DNA from: Limnomonas spitsbergensis
Taxonomy: Eukaryota > Chlorophyta > Chlorophyceae > Chlamydomonadales
Assembly (NCBI GenBank): GCA_037349105.1
Contig: JAYJMM010000076.1
Span: 1,016,501-1,080,500 of the forward strand
Reading direction: 5' to 3'
DNA length: 64,000 nucleotides
Shown here: positions 10,340-21,187 of the stretch, in pieces
Layout: every line of letters begins with the position of its first letter
How positions within the stretch are numbered: position 1 is the first letter of the stretch
The notes under the pieces: model-generated
What the model was told of the DNA's origin: nothing
The model's database searches: none
What the model saw: only the letters and a program-made list of their open reading frames with translations
Position numbers and translations under genes: made by a program

Positions 10340-12390
10340 TGGAACCTGCCATGAAAATACGTCCACGATTTACATTTTCCTCGTCAGCTTAAGTCTCAAT
10401 GTGTCAGGCTAATTTCCTGTTCACTCAGCAACAATCCTTGCGTGTAAATCAAATCACTACTGCTCATATGAAGCACATCTACAATTCAGGAATGCAAGAA
10501 GTAAGGGTCAACTATGAAAACAAATAAAAATAGAAATGCAAACGAAAGACATCATCCTCATCGGCCACGTCCAAGCTCACAAACATCTTCCTCCTTGTCA
10601 GTGTTGTTCCCATCTCACGTGCGTGTTCGGTGCTCCGGACCACTTGCCCTGAGGGAGTGATGAAACAAAGTAAATTATAGCGCAAAGACAAAAGGACATA
10701 AAGATCGAAGGCCAATCATAGACAAAATACCTCAGCTAGCAGTCAGCCAGAAATGTGTCAAGCTCATTAGCACCTTGGCAAGATTCTTGTATTCATGCAT
10801 ATTTTCCTCGACATGACAGCGCCTCTTGCTCTCGAATAATGGCGTCCATCCCCCGAGGTTCAGAAAATGAAGATATGGATTGGTTAATGTGGCACATGCA
10901 TGGCTCTCATGACTTTGCCATTCAAACACAATTACATGTTCATCATACCGGTAGCTTACCTCTGCCAGCTTGAGGAGCAGTAGTCCAGGGTTTGAAGCAA
11001 TCATTAGTTTGTAGCCAACTTTTCCACAGAGGGCCGCTACCTGTACTACCTGGCCGCTACAGCCTTTGCCATACTTGATGCATCAGAGGCACCTGCATAA
11101 ATTACGGTTCCATGTTGAGATGTTATAATCAGGGGTATAATGAAAGCATTTTCATCCTCATGCCTAAAAATAGATGCAAGCAAGCAACAAGGTCTAACAG
11201 CTTGCTACCGGTAGTCACATCCAGACACATTGTCTCGTCAATAACGATATCACCTTATAATTGTTGTCCTTCATCTTCTCGCTGGTGAGATCCAGAAAAG
11301 CCTTTGGCGCCCGGCTCTTCGCGCGGGCAATCTAGGCACCATAGGGCAAAGAACCGCCAGCGGATGGATGCTCCTGAAATGGGACTCAGGTAGTTCTGCG
11401 GAGTGGTATAGTATGGGGCGAACCGTACAGTATGAGCGTATCCGTAATGTTGCGGCGGCGAAGTCGGTTGGCGGTGGTTGGGAAGTCGAGGAGGCTTGTT
11501 GGGTCCTTGTATGCGACTATCGCTTTGTGTTCATGATAGGTTGGATGGCTGCTCGCCTGGATGACAGAATTATCTGCATAAAGATAGTGCCACGCCACCC
11601 CCCACACTTCACTCACTTGACAATTGTTTTCGTTGAAAAAAACAACTAACATGATGCTAATGATGCATTAAACGGGGAACTGACAGTCCAGCATTTAAAC
11701 CAAACACATACATGTTGACAGCGTGATTGAATTGTGGCACACATGGAGGAGACATTTGGCATTTCAATGACCTTGGCCGGTTACTGCAACTTACATGCAT
11801 TGCGTATGTCGTAATAGGAAGCATGTGTACCGTGGGACTGATACAGCATCATGGCATTTATATGTCAGTAAGTATCTACGTTCCTTCATTGGGCGCCAAT
11901 CCATCAAGAAGTACAAGAAGGCACTGTGCACTCTCAACTCTCTACGGTCGAGGTGCTGGTTTGGCGAACCTAAACCTTGGTCCATGCCATGCAACAAAAC
12001 ACAATTGCATTGAACTTCTTGCCTGTATATACAATACAATTCAGTGCACAATTCACAGTGCAATTCACAGTGCACAATTCAGTGCACAATTCACAATTCA
12101 CCTTTGCAACGGCATCAGTACCGCTCATGATTCAGAGACAAACTATCGACATTTAACATGCTACGATCGTACGATAAGAAGTGCGTGAGGAAGCTAAAAA
12201 ATCAAGTCAAGAGAGCAAGGCACTCTATGGTAGTTATGAGATTAAATGGCTAACAATTCATTATGCATGAACACAAAGACTCATCTCATGCACTAATCAA
12301 GCGTATGGATTGCCACGTCCTCGTCCTGGTCCCCTCTGTGCCGGTCTAAAGAAGCGTGACTATCGGTATGTCAGTCGCGGTGGTTCCGGA
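10340..12390. other. Low-repeat region with possible decayed minus-strand exons
   Basis: No gene is supported firmly. On the minus strand two exon-like blocks have acceptable splice sites. One, ending at 10967 before GTAAGC, reads GQVVQVAALCGKVGYKLMI + ASNPGLLLLKLAE. The other begins at about 10649 after a pyrimidine-rich CATCACTCCCTCAG and reads GQVVRSTEHAREMGTTL + TRRKMFVSLDVADEDDVF. A third open block at 10760-10850 includes ESKRRCHVEENMHEYKNLA. I recognise no family, and the phases do not join cleanly. At 12030-12105 there is a small CACAATTCA-type repeat. Confidence 0.25.
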
Positions 12391-12478
12391 CCAATATAGG
12401 GCCCAATTCCACTTGGGGCCCAATTCCACTTGTCACCGGAACGCGGAAATGGCATGCCAGCTCACCCTCCCCAATTCC

Positions 12479-12903
12479 TGTAGTGGTCTTGGACCCCCCA
12501 GTCCAGTTAACTCAGTACATGTCTCCTAGTATCCAGTACGCGAACACAACCGTTGTCACACTGCGTAGCTAACAGTGTGAGAGCAGTTGCGTGTCGTTAA
12601 GATCTCTAACAACCTTCGGTTGTACGACATGAACCTTCCAGCCTTTAGAGCCTTATCCGGGCTTGCCATCTGCCGAGCGCCTACATAAGTGCGCCCCGCT
12701 AGTAAACCGAGAGTCTCTCGACAGAGATAAGTTCATTCTACCAAGCTCAATACTTGGCTCCCACTTGCAAACCCTTCAGCCAACGCCCCAGTCCCGGAGT
12801 CGACATAGCTCCCACGCACCACGTGCGCCTCCCTAGTCTTCCAGCCCAGCCTCTAGCCTAGTATCAGTAGTCTTTGTCCCCTCCCGGGCAGTAGATCACT
12901 TCA
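12479..12903 (+). repeat. 5' LTR
   Basis: This is the left 425-bp LTR with TG...CA ends. A hairpin-like GTTGTCACACTGCGTAGCTA + ACAGTGTGAGAGCAG block is near 12560-12595. AGATAAGTTC and CACCACGTGCGCC lie further in. The transcription start was not located. Confidence 0.9.
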
Positions 12904-14112
12904 GTGGTTTCACGAGCCAAGGTCTCTTTACCGTAGTGTCGAGCCACCCGAATGGAAACCATCGGACACAACCAGTATCCCCGAGTTTCCTCGCGTGTCC
13001 AGTCTTCGAGTATCCTCCGGCATCCTCTCGAGGATCAAGTCCTTGACTCTCCCAGACCTTCAATTTTGCACTCCAATCTCTCAACAGCAAACTTGAGATA
13101 CATAGATATCAAAGCTGCAGATTGAAAGGAATTGTGAATTGTTGGAATCTCCCAGTCCCAGCCATTGATCCACCGAGCATTTTTTTCGCGCCAAGCCTAG
13201 CCACAAACTCAGTCCCAGTCATCAGTCATGATGTACCACGTCAAAATTTGTTCGACGCGATTACGCGCGGGCCACCCTGTCATACGTGTCAAGCTTCTGT
13301 CTAGTCAAGCCAAGCTATGGTCACTCATTTCCAATCTCGCAACCCGGCTCTCAGAGTTCCGTTGAGTTAAGCCACCCCAGCACCTAGCGCATGTCGCGGA
13401 CAAGCACCTTGGGTTCAGCATCAGCCTGTCGACGCCTACAGGCTACGGCGCGAAGCTCCCCCCCCCCCATGCTGTCGTACCGCAACCTGTCGACGCCTAC
13501 AGGCTACTGCGCGAAGCTCCCCCCCCCCATGCTGTCGTACCGCATCCTGTCGACGCCTACAGGCTACTGCGCGAAGCTCCCCCCCCCTGGTCGTACAACA
13601 ACCTGTCAACGCCTACAGGCGACATATCGACAAGCTCCCCTCCCCTTCTAGCCATTTCCAGCCGCTTACTAAGCGTTGCCTTCGCAATTCTCATGACGCT
13701 GTTTCCATGTCTTCCAGTGGGGTCGCTATCGCTGTCACCCCGACGGATCAAGTTGTTGCCGTCGCAATTCCAGTCCAGGCCGATATCATTGCAGCCCAAC
13801 CGCTGCTGCTCCTGCCCAAGCCAAGCGTATAATGGGCGATATACTGCCATCTCTCTCGCGTATCTGCAGCTCAAGTCACTCACATGTCCAGTCGCTGACT
13901 ACCTAGCTCCTCTGCAAATCGAGATACTACCAGACCCAGTCAATCAGAGCCAGTCAAGCAAATGAAAAAAAAAATGAAAAAAAATCAAGTCCATTCCAAG
14001 TCATGTCCATTTTACAGATTAATCTCTATCTTACCAGCCGAGTTATCCAGCTACAAGTCGCTACAGCCTACGCTCCTTGCAGCGCGTTATGCACGCAGCA
14101 AAGGGGGAGGTG

Positions 14113-14537
14113 TGTAGTGGTCTTGGACCCCCCAGTCCAGTTAACTCAGTACATGTCTCCTAGTATCCAGTACGCGAACACAACCGTTGTCACACTGCGT
14201 AGCTAACAGTGTGAGAGCAGTTGCGTGTCGTTAAGATCTCTAACAACCTTCGGTTGTACGACATGAACCTTCCAGCCTTTAGAGCCTTATCCGGGCTTGC
14301 CATCTGCCGAGCGCCTACATAAGTGCGCCCCGCTAGTAAACCGAGAGTCTCTCGACAGAGATAAGTTCATTCTACCAAGCTCAATACTTGGCTCCCACTT
14401 GCAAACCCTTCAGCCAACGCCCCAGTCCCGGAGTCGACATAGCTCCCACGCACCACGTGCGCCTCCCTAGTCTTCCAGCCCAGCCTCTAGCCTAGTATCA
14501 GTAGTCTTTGTCCCCTCCCGGGCAGTAGATCACTTCA
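14113..14537 (+). repeat. 3' LTR
   Basis: This is the right 425-bp LTR. It has the same length and sequence as the 5' LTR, is preceded by the polypurine tract, and is followed by the ATTCC target duplication. Confidence 0.9.
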
Positions 14538-15207
14538 ATTCCACTTGACACCGGAATGGCACCGGAACGCCAGCGTGGCTCTGCCGTACCCGTGAAGTGC
14601 CATATTTTGCATCGCTCCTATCTTGGGCAATGCAAAAATACTTCGCATCAACGCTCCGACAGCGTGGACAACTTTGTCCTCATCTTCAAATTTCCATTGC
14701 CGTCATCGTTCTCTCGCTCTGAATATTCCTTTTCGCCCGTTCCTGCTGCCACAAGGCGTCATGTGACCGACGCATATCCTTTACATGAGCATCATTTGAA
14801 TCTTTCCCGCGTAGAAGTTAGCACCGATCTGGCCAACCCATTGGCGAATGTCGACGTGTGCCCCCTAGTAGTCTCTCCGATCGCCTGGGCTATCGTTTAG
14901 CAGCGGCCTGAATTTGCTACAACCAACTTCGACAGTGCCAGGGCACCCCTGGCTGCACGTACCTTGCAACTCAACATTTTGGCAAGCAGGACTATCATAC
15001 TTAGCGAGACAAGTAGACAGAAAACTCTACATACACCAAACGATAAGGCAAATGCCTGGCAGGCTGTTCACTAGAGAGAGTCGGTCTTAGCCGTACCCGA
15101 ACACATTCCGGATACAAGTGGAATTGCGTTTCAACTTTCAAGTATATTCATCCAGCGTGGCAGAAGCCTCGCCCAACCAGATAAACCGCCACCGGAACGC
15201 GTTCCGA

Positions 15208-15243
15208 CGAGCGCCCAAGTGGAATTGGGCCCTTGGGCGCTCG
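15208..15243. other. Perfect 12-bp stem hairpin
   Basis: CGAGCGCCCAAG (15208-15219) pairs with CTTGGGCGCTCG (15232-15243) across a 12-nt loop containing the GGAATTGGGCC motif. It may be the subterminal fold of a DNA element. Confidence 0.7.
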
Positions 15244-15737
15244 CTGGGGATAGGTTCTGGCTGCGGATTAGTTATCTGAGTGGCTAGACGGGGCTGCAGC
15301 CAGCCAACCACGCTGGCCGAAACAACCGGAAATACAATTCCGCCTATATCCGGAGCGAGTGTGCTGGGGTACAGCAAATAACTATTGATTCGAGATGTAT
15401 GGTGTGGCATCTGCAAAAACAGGGACCACTGCTGCAAATATGCATCTACAAAATATGGCACGGGTACGGCAGACGCCATGCTGGCGTCCCGATGCCATTC
15501 CGGACACAAGCGGAATTGGCACTCAAGGGTGAGCTGTATCCTAGCTGTCAGGCCATTGCCGAGTTCCGGACTTGGAATTGGGCCGCGAGAAAATTCGAGT
15601 ATGCGCGGACAGGAATTCACACCGAACAGAGAGTACTAGTACGACGATGTAGATCTTAATTTTGAATTTGTAAACAAAATAGTAATAATTAAAAGTGGGC
15701 GGAAGGAAGTACATATTTTCAAGCATGTACAGTGTAA

Positions 15738-16289
15738 CAGCACGTTTCCGACTGGGACCTGGGAAAAAACGTGTACGACGGTCTTCTTGTCTTCGGGAGA
15801 TTTCCGGGGAGGGTGTGTCTGCAAACACCCCGGAGCCAGACACCGGAACGTGAGGCCGCGTAATCTTGCGCGGTTCAGGGTTTACTGCGATATTGCCGAA
15901 TGTGTGCCTAAATATATCTGCGCTGTTGCTTCTGCCTCTGCTGCTGCTGATGATGATAATGATGATGATAGGGATGACTCGCTCGCGTAGTGACCAAGGC
16001 CGAGGCGGCCCGCGGCCTTTCTGCAGGGCCGCCCCCATCACTACCGCCCGATAAGTTCATGGGAATAAAAATGCGGCGATTCTTATTTGTAAATAAAAGC
16101 CATTCGAAGGCCTACAACTTCTCCCAGTCCCTTGGTCTTTCCGGGGGGGGTCCCCGGAAAAACAAGAGACGTACTGTACGACTCTTGGTGGTCTTAAGGG
16201 ACTGGGAACTTTCCCAGGTCAGGCGTTTCAGTTCAAAATGACCCGGAAACAACCCGGAAAGTTCCCAGGTCCCAGTCGGAAACGTGCTG
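15738..16289. mobile_element. PIF/Harbinger-type MITE
   Basis: Exact 28-bp terminal inverted repeats start CAGCACGTTTCCGACTGGGA (15738-15765) and end with the complement at 16262-16289. The element is flanked by TAA on both sides (15735-15737 and 16290-16292). A 3-bp TAA/TTA target duplication is the signature of the PIF/Harbinger superfamily. At 552 bp with no transposase ORF it is a MITE. The interior has a GAT/GCT-rich microsatellite (15925-15972). A subterminal TTTCCGGGG-type motif is related on both sides. Matching ends suggest fairly recent activity. Confidence 0.85.
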
Positions 16290-18799
16290 TAAATGCAGGC
16301 AATCAAGGACCTAATGACGATGACCAAAAGCTGGGACAAAAGGACACGCCGCTCAAATAATTTTTGACACAGGAATGTTCGCCGTTCGTCCTGTGCAATC
16401 AGCCAGTTCTCGGAGCCTCCCCAATTGGGTATAGCCGGCTTGGAGTGTGTTGGGCGGTTGTGCCTGCGGTACAAACCACCCACATTACCGAGTCAGATTT
16501 GGGTGGACACTGAACCTACAATGGGCGGTTAAAAGTGGCGCATGTGGTACACTTTCTTATCGAAGTTCAGAGTGAGGAGCAGACATTTCTGGGTGACAAC
16601 TACGCGTTTGAAATCTCAGACTACTTCCATGCCATGGTCGATGGCTTCATCCCTACTGGTGAGCGCTTCGCTGCTGTGAATGCACGACCTTGCTGTGTGT
16701 CGACGACTGTGAGAGCTTCTTTTACTTGCAGCCATCTTTTCATCGGAACTGGCATAATGTGTGTGTGCATGGCCACCCCACCCCATGCCCCGGCCACCCG
16801 GCGTGAGCTGTCATGAATGAGCACATGGATGGCGATGTGTCCTTTGCCACAAAACTCTGTGGCCTTAAAGTTGCCTGTTGAGTCATGATGTCCTGGGTCA
16901 CTGGCCGAGCGTTATTGAGTTTGAACCCACGAATTCGTGGCAGTATTACAGTTGCGTCTGCCTTGCATCAGATCGGCTGAAAATCGACGAAAATAGCTAC
17001 ACAAGGAGCACGAGCATCGCAGCCTCGCATATGGACATCACATGTTCCCCAATTTCACACATGAAAATTAGATGTCCGCCTCCTAATCTCAATGACATCC
17101 GTCACTTCTGCAGGGATGTTTCACGCAACGGGGGCCCAACCCCGAGAAGCATTTTCATGATGCGGCTCCTGCTCGAGAGGCTGCTTTTCGAGCTGACAGC
17201 CCGGCATCAGTCACCGAAGGCCAGCACATGCACGACGCCCTCACAGACGGTCGTGCAAGCGCCTCTGCAACAGCATCCTACTCCGTGTATTCAAAGTTCC
17301 AGTCAGAGGGCCCTGACCTTGCCACGCCCGAACAGGCCGCATACCAGGGCATTATTACCAGACCCGCGATATTGCCGAGCGACCGCCACCGGGTCGAGCT
17401 ACTGCTCGCGGCGTGCATTGGCGCCCCTCCCCCCCCATTAGTTGCGGCCTCGTCTCCTCTACCCATGCTCGAGGCCTCGTCGAACAGCACCCTGCCTAGC
17501 ATAACATCCCGGACAGAGCCCATGAAGAGCCTCGAGATTGCTGCTGACAGGCCCCGGGTGTTCCCCTTGCACCGCCCTCCCCCGCGCTGCATCAGCAGCT
17601 CAACGGGAAAGTTGCATCTCACCTGCCCGCCCTCCTTGAAAACTACCGAGAGAACCGTCTCGGCGTTCGCCGTGAACAGACGCCCGCCGTCCATCCCAGG
17701 CATCGAGCGGCTGGTCAGCACGACGTCCATGCTGGAGGCCCGCCTGCTGGAGAGGCATGGAGTGGAGCAAGAGCAGCACACGAGCCTACAGGATCCTGGA
17801 AGTGTGAAGCTCTCATTAGGTCGAGCAGGGTCAACTGGCTTACCCATGCCAGCGGTGTCCAGGTCCAGTGCAGCTTCACAGCATGCTGTGTCCAGGTCGC
17901 CTGAGTGGCGAAACAGCCCTGAGATGCGCTCCAGGAGGTTGCAGCACCTGAGCAGCTTTGTGGACGTCGCCCAGATGCTGAAGCCGCCAATAGCGCGGCC
18001 GGCGGCCGGCCTCCTCACTCGGCCTGGCGCAGGAAAGAGTAGACACCAGGGCCGACCGCCTGCCTGAGGAACTGGGCATCTGCATGGCTGACAGCAGGGC
18101 TTTGGCAGCGCCTATAATTACTAGTCTCGCCTCCTAAAACAAATAGTTGATGGCTGTATTGGCTTGCTGGCCTAATAAAGCAAGCCGTCGTAGCAGGACC
18201 AGCAGAGGAAGTCAACGCCCACTTCCGGGTCATCAATGGGTCTCCCTGTCTTTGCTAACATAATTCCAATTCATTTCAGAGGGGTGGCAAAGAGGGGCGA
18301 GCAAAAATTGGCACAAGGTCGGTAGATGGGGTGATAAAAGTGTCCAGGGCTAGCTGGGCGGGTTCAGAGAAAGTGTGACGTTGCAGGAGACATGCAATGT
18401 ACCTGATAAAGCGCGCGTGTGTGAAGGATTTATAAATGTGGATAGGGCTCAAGTATGAAGGATGAAGTAGTATACAGTTATTTAATAGCTTGGCAGTGAA
18501 GGAGGTGCAGTATGGATCAGGGTTCGGAGAGTGCATCACGTAGGAGGGTTTGTCACTTTCTGGGGTGTTGACACTCTTGTGTACCACTCTTTATTATGTC
18601 GTCTTTGAACTATTATATATAGATGACTTCAGCGAGTACAAATGGATGGCAAGTACAAAATGGGTGGGGCCTGCTGCCCAAGAGAGGAAGAGAGGCAGGC
18701 AGGCGCGCGTGGGGGTCAAGGAAGTTATGTAGCATGGGTCACCTCATTTACGGTTGCAAGACAAAGCTTGCGTGCAGCCTTTTCGGAAGTGAATTATTT

Positions 18800-18905
18800 G
18801 CATTCTCTTTATTTCCCGGTATAACTAGTGCTTGAACCTTTTCCCTCGGCACATGCTCCCAGCATCCAATGTGATGCCCCGCTGGAGGAAAAAAACTTCA
18901 CATCA
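18800..18905 (+). repeat. Dispersed 'GATGCCCCG-TGGACTG' family, copy 1
   Basis: This copy shares CATGCTCCCAGCATCCAATG + TGATGCCCCGCTGGAGGAAA with better copies at 20325-20480, 20745-20860 and 33660-33800. The consensus carries TTGCTTGCCCAGGGGGG, CATATTTAGTGCCTGTA, CGGTTTACGGGCACAAGT and CCATGCATAAAATGTGATG in order. Copy number in one window suggests a mobile family of about 150 bp; ends and target duplications are not resolved. Confidence 0.5.
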
Positions 18906-19994
18906 AAATAGCAAAGGACTATTTTCTTTGTGTATGATGGTTTAGATTCCTGTTCAGATCAATCTAGGGCCCCTCCATAGTTTGTTATACCAACAGGGTA
19001 CACGCTATCTAGCGTTGAACGCTGAGTTTCTTAGCACCTCACCATGCTGTACGTCCAGCCTTCTCATCCTTAACCACGGGCGCGTCTTGCCCTATATGGC
19101 ATAGTTAATTTTTCAGGAGTGAGTGGAAGGGATGGTTTGAGTATTTGTCGGTTACACTGAGATCTATAGGATGTTTAGGAGGATTGACACCGACAAGGCG
19201 TAGCAAAGTTGTGCGGCTCCTTTTTATGCAGCGTCAACTTTGTTTTTATCGCGTACTTTGGGGGGGGGAGGCAAGCTCCAGTTTGTGCATATCAGTTTTC
19301 TTGTTTTTTTTGCCGAGTGCTTACATGCGTTTGCAGGGCTTCCTGCAGCTTTAAGGCTTGTGTTAGGATAGACGCGCCAACATGCATGTTTGTTTTCGTA
19401 CTTGAGCCAACCCTGTATCCACACTAACATCTTTCTGGCATTTCCCAAAAATCTATATGACACCGTTACCTTTCTTCTAATCAATGAACACTTGTTCACG
19501 TTGCGCCTTTGTCGAGTTCGTTGATTTTATGACAAGTTCTTTGGCGGGTGCTTATATTCTACATTGCAGGGTTTTTAAGTGTGAATGTATGTATGGCGGG
19601 TGTGAGTGTGCTATTGGGTGGGGCTGGATTGTCCCAAACGGTCCATGTTGAGTTACTTATTGCACTGGGTCGATCAAGCGTCTCAGCTTTTAAAGCTGGG
19701 CGGGCCCTGTCGAAAATCTGGCGTCGTTCCCGTTTTGCGGCTGATGTGGCAGCGGGTGTTTCATGTTGCTTAGGGCACAGGAAGCTGTGCCTGCATTCCT
19801 AAGGATGCGTAGAGCTTGCTCTAGGGTATAGCATGCATCGGTGCGGTGTGATGAGAGATCATGTAACAAATCTTTAATAATAGACAGCCAAATGGCTCAC
19901 CCCCATTTCGGAGCATGTGGCCTAGCATTTTTGAAGTAGTCCATGCCGGGCGGGCAGGCCATGGGTATAACCGTAGGCCAAGCAAACCATCCGT

Positions 19995-20085
19995 GTTAAT
20001 GAGGCTACACTCTGGGCCATGCTGACATGAAGCTCGGCCACGTCGGCAAGCAAAAAGACAGCTAGGAAAGTCAAGGGAGAGGGCA
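19995..20085 (-). mobile_element. LINE-like 3' end copy
   Basis: The plus strand reads GAGGCTACACTCTGGGCCAT and then GAAGCTCGGCCACGTCGGCA + AGCAAAAAGACAGCTAGGAAAG piecewise, closely matching 8245-8330. On the minus strand it ends at the AGAGTGTAGCC form of the family terminus. Confidence 0.45.
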
Positions 20086-20324
20086 TCCGTGTACAAATCT
20101 CAAGCCCCAGTCTTGGCCCCGGCCACCCCCAGACCTAGCCCCCACCTTAATGCCAGCCAAGCCCAGGTCCAACCGAGCACCAGCCAAGCCACCAGCAACA
20201 ACGCTATGACTAGTCACATCCTCAAATTCTTCTTGTTAGGTCCCTCTGGAGAGCGAGGGATCCTTGTACATTGAATTTCTGTTTCCTTCCCAATTTCCCT
20301 GTGAGGCGTATAAGTTTCCCACGC

Positions 20325-20480
20325 TCCTGCTCAGTGGTTGTGTATTGGTTGCTTGCCCAGGGGGGGCACTGGTTTTCGCTCGCTGTCCTAGCGTATTTAG
20401 TGCCTGTACCGGTTTACGAGCGCAAGTCCCATGCATAAAATGTGATGCCCCGTCGGACTGTAAAAACGATATTCACATTA
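20325..20480 (+). repeat. Dispersed 'GATGCCCCG-TGGACTG' family, copy 2
   Basis: This is the most complete copy with 33660-33800. Both share TGGTTGCTTGCCCAGGGGGG, GCATATTTAGTGCCTGTA-type text, a CGGTTTACG block and GATGCCCCGTCGGACTGTAA. It lies 400 bp downstream of the HPP stop codon. Confidence 0.55.
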
Positions 20481-20744
20481 TCTGGGCCGCTACAAACTGC
20501 AACCAATCAGGATGCTCGGCCTATAAATACTGCCTAGGCTGGAGTCCTACAGCCGTGCAAAAGTTCAATGCTCGCCTCTCCTTGTTATTACTTTCAAACT
20601 GACGTACCACAATTTGCTTTGCCCATACGATGTGTCTGAGAGGTTCTGAGGTGTGAGCATGTTAAGGTGTCAAGGAGTGAATGACCAAGCTTTAGAACTG
20701 CAGATCGTGAATGGACGGAGGAAATGATGCCGACATGGGCCTAG

Positions 20745-20860
20745 GGGGTCACTGTTATCCCGCTCGCTGTCCTGGTTTAGTCTAGTGCTCCCACCAGTTA
20801 ACAGGCACATGTCGGCCATGCATCAAATCATGTGATGCTCTGCTGGACAGTTGAGTCCCC
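20745..20860 (+). repeat. Dispersed 'GATGCCCCG-TGGACTG' family, copy 3
   Basis: A diverged copy: GGGTCACTGTTATCCCGCTC, AGTTAACAGGCACATG, CATGCATCAAATCATGTGAT and GCTCTGCTGGACAGT align to copy 2. It lies directly downstream of the HPP stop, so it may form part of that gene's 3' UTR. Confidence 0.45.
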
Positions 20861-20876
20861 CTCTTCCCAACATCAA

Positions 20877-21187
20877 TCAAGCCATTTTCAACTGTCCAGG
20901 CCCGTCACCCAGGGGGTATGTCGGCACTGCCCGGCCCGGCCCCAAACCATCGCCATTGCTGCCCTCGTCCTCCACCGGGTCTGCCTCCGCCCACCGCCGT
21001 CCTGCTGATTCCGAGCCGGGCTCCAGCAGCCAGGGGAAGTCGAAGCGGTAGGTGCGCTTCAGCCAGTTGGTGGCCACGCCGATCGGCATCATGATCATCA
21101 GGACGCCCAACAGGCTTGGGTAAACAAGGAACCACGCCCCCATGCCTTGGGCAACGGAGCTGTCGGCGATCATGAGCACCAACGCCC
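20877..21187 (-). CDS. HPP gene exon 6 (3' end)
   Basis: Acceptor CCCTCAG|GGGCG, 311 bp including TGA at 20879-20877. It encodes ALVLMIADSSVAQGMGAWF, then LVYPSLLGVLMIMMPIGVAT, NWLKRTYRFDFPWL and an acidic C-terminal tail. It matches the last HPP helix (P-x-LLG...NNL-x-R). The first 17 bp and the acceptor are copied in the array above it. Confidence 0.92.

Larger units (their letters stand above)
12479..14537 (+). mobile_element. Compact non-autonomous LTR retrotransposon
   Basis: Two LTRs of 425 bp (12479-12903 and 14113-14537), apparently identical by eye, begin TGTAGTGGTC and end GATCACTTCA. Five-bp target duplications ATTCC lie at 12474-12478 and 14538-14542. Just after the 5' LTR is a candidate primer-binding site, TGGTTTCACGAGCC (12905-12918). 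Just before the 3' LTR is a polypurine tract, AAAGGGGGAGG (14100-14110). The 1,209-bp interior has no reverse transcriptase, integrase or protease. It holds a 60-bp unit repeated three times (13431-13620, CGACGCCTACAGGCTAC) and a 41-codon ORF at 13707-13832, so a partner element must supply proteins. Matching LTRs imply recent insertion, into one of the CAATTCCACTTG motifs. TRIM/LARD-like. Confidence 0.92.
12399..15232. other. Region bounded by 17-bp inverted repeats
   Basis: GGGCCCAATTCCACTTG occurs twice in tandem at 12399-12415 and 12416-12432, and its exact complement CAAGTGGAATTGGGCCC is at 15216-15232. Looser copies of a CAATTCCACTTGTCACCGGAA-like motif occur at about 12472/14538 (split by the LTR element), 15105-15117, 15495-15520 and 15560. 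This suggests ends of one or more non-autonomous DNA elements, but exact borders and target duplications could not be fixed. Confidence 0.4.
16293..20876. other. Region without a firmly supported gene
   Basis: This is low-repeat sequence downstream of the HPP gene. Between 17108 and 18067 the plus strand has a long open frame. Its early part (NPEKHFHDAAPAREAAFRA and SYSVYSKFQSEGPDLATPEQ) has natural-looking composition. The opposite strand (18018-17278) is also open, with FTANAETVLSVVFKEGGQVR and GSVRDVMLGRVLFDEAS. Neither gives a recognised family and both cannot be coding throughout, so a decayed transposon gene is possible. At 16535-16720 the plus strand reads HVVHFLIEVQSEEQTFLGDN, also unknown. 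The rest, 18100-20000, shows no feature except dispersed repeats. Confidence 0.25.
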
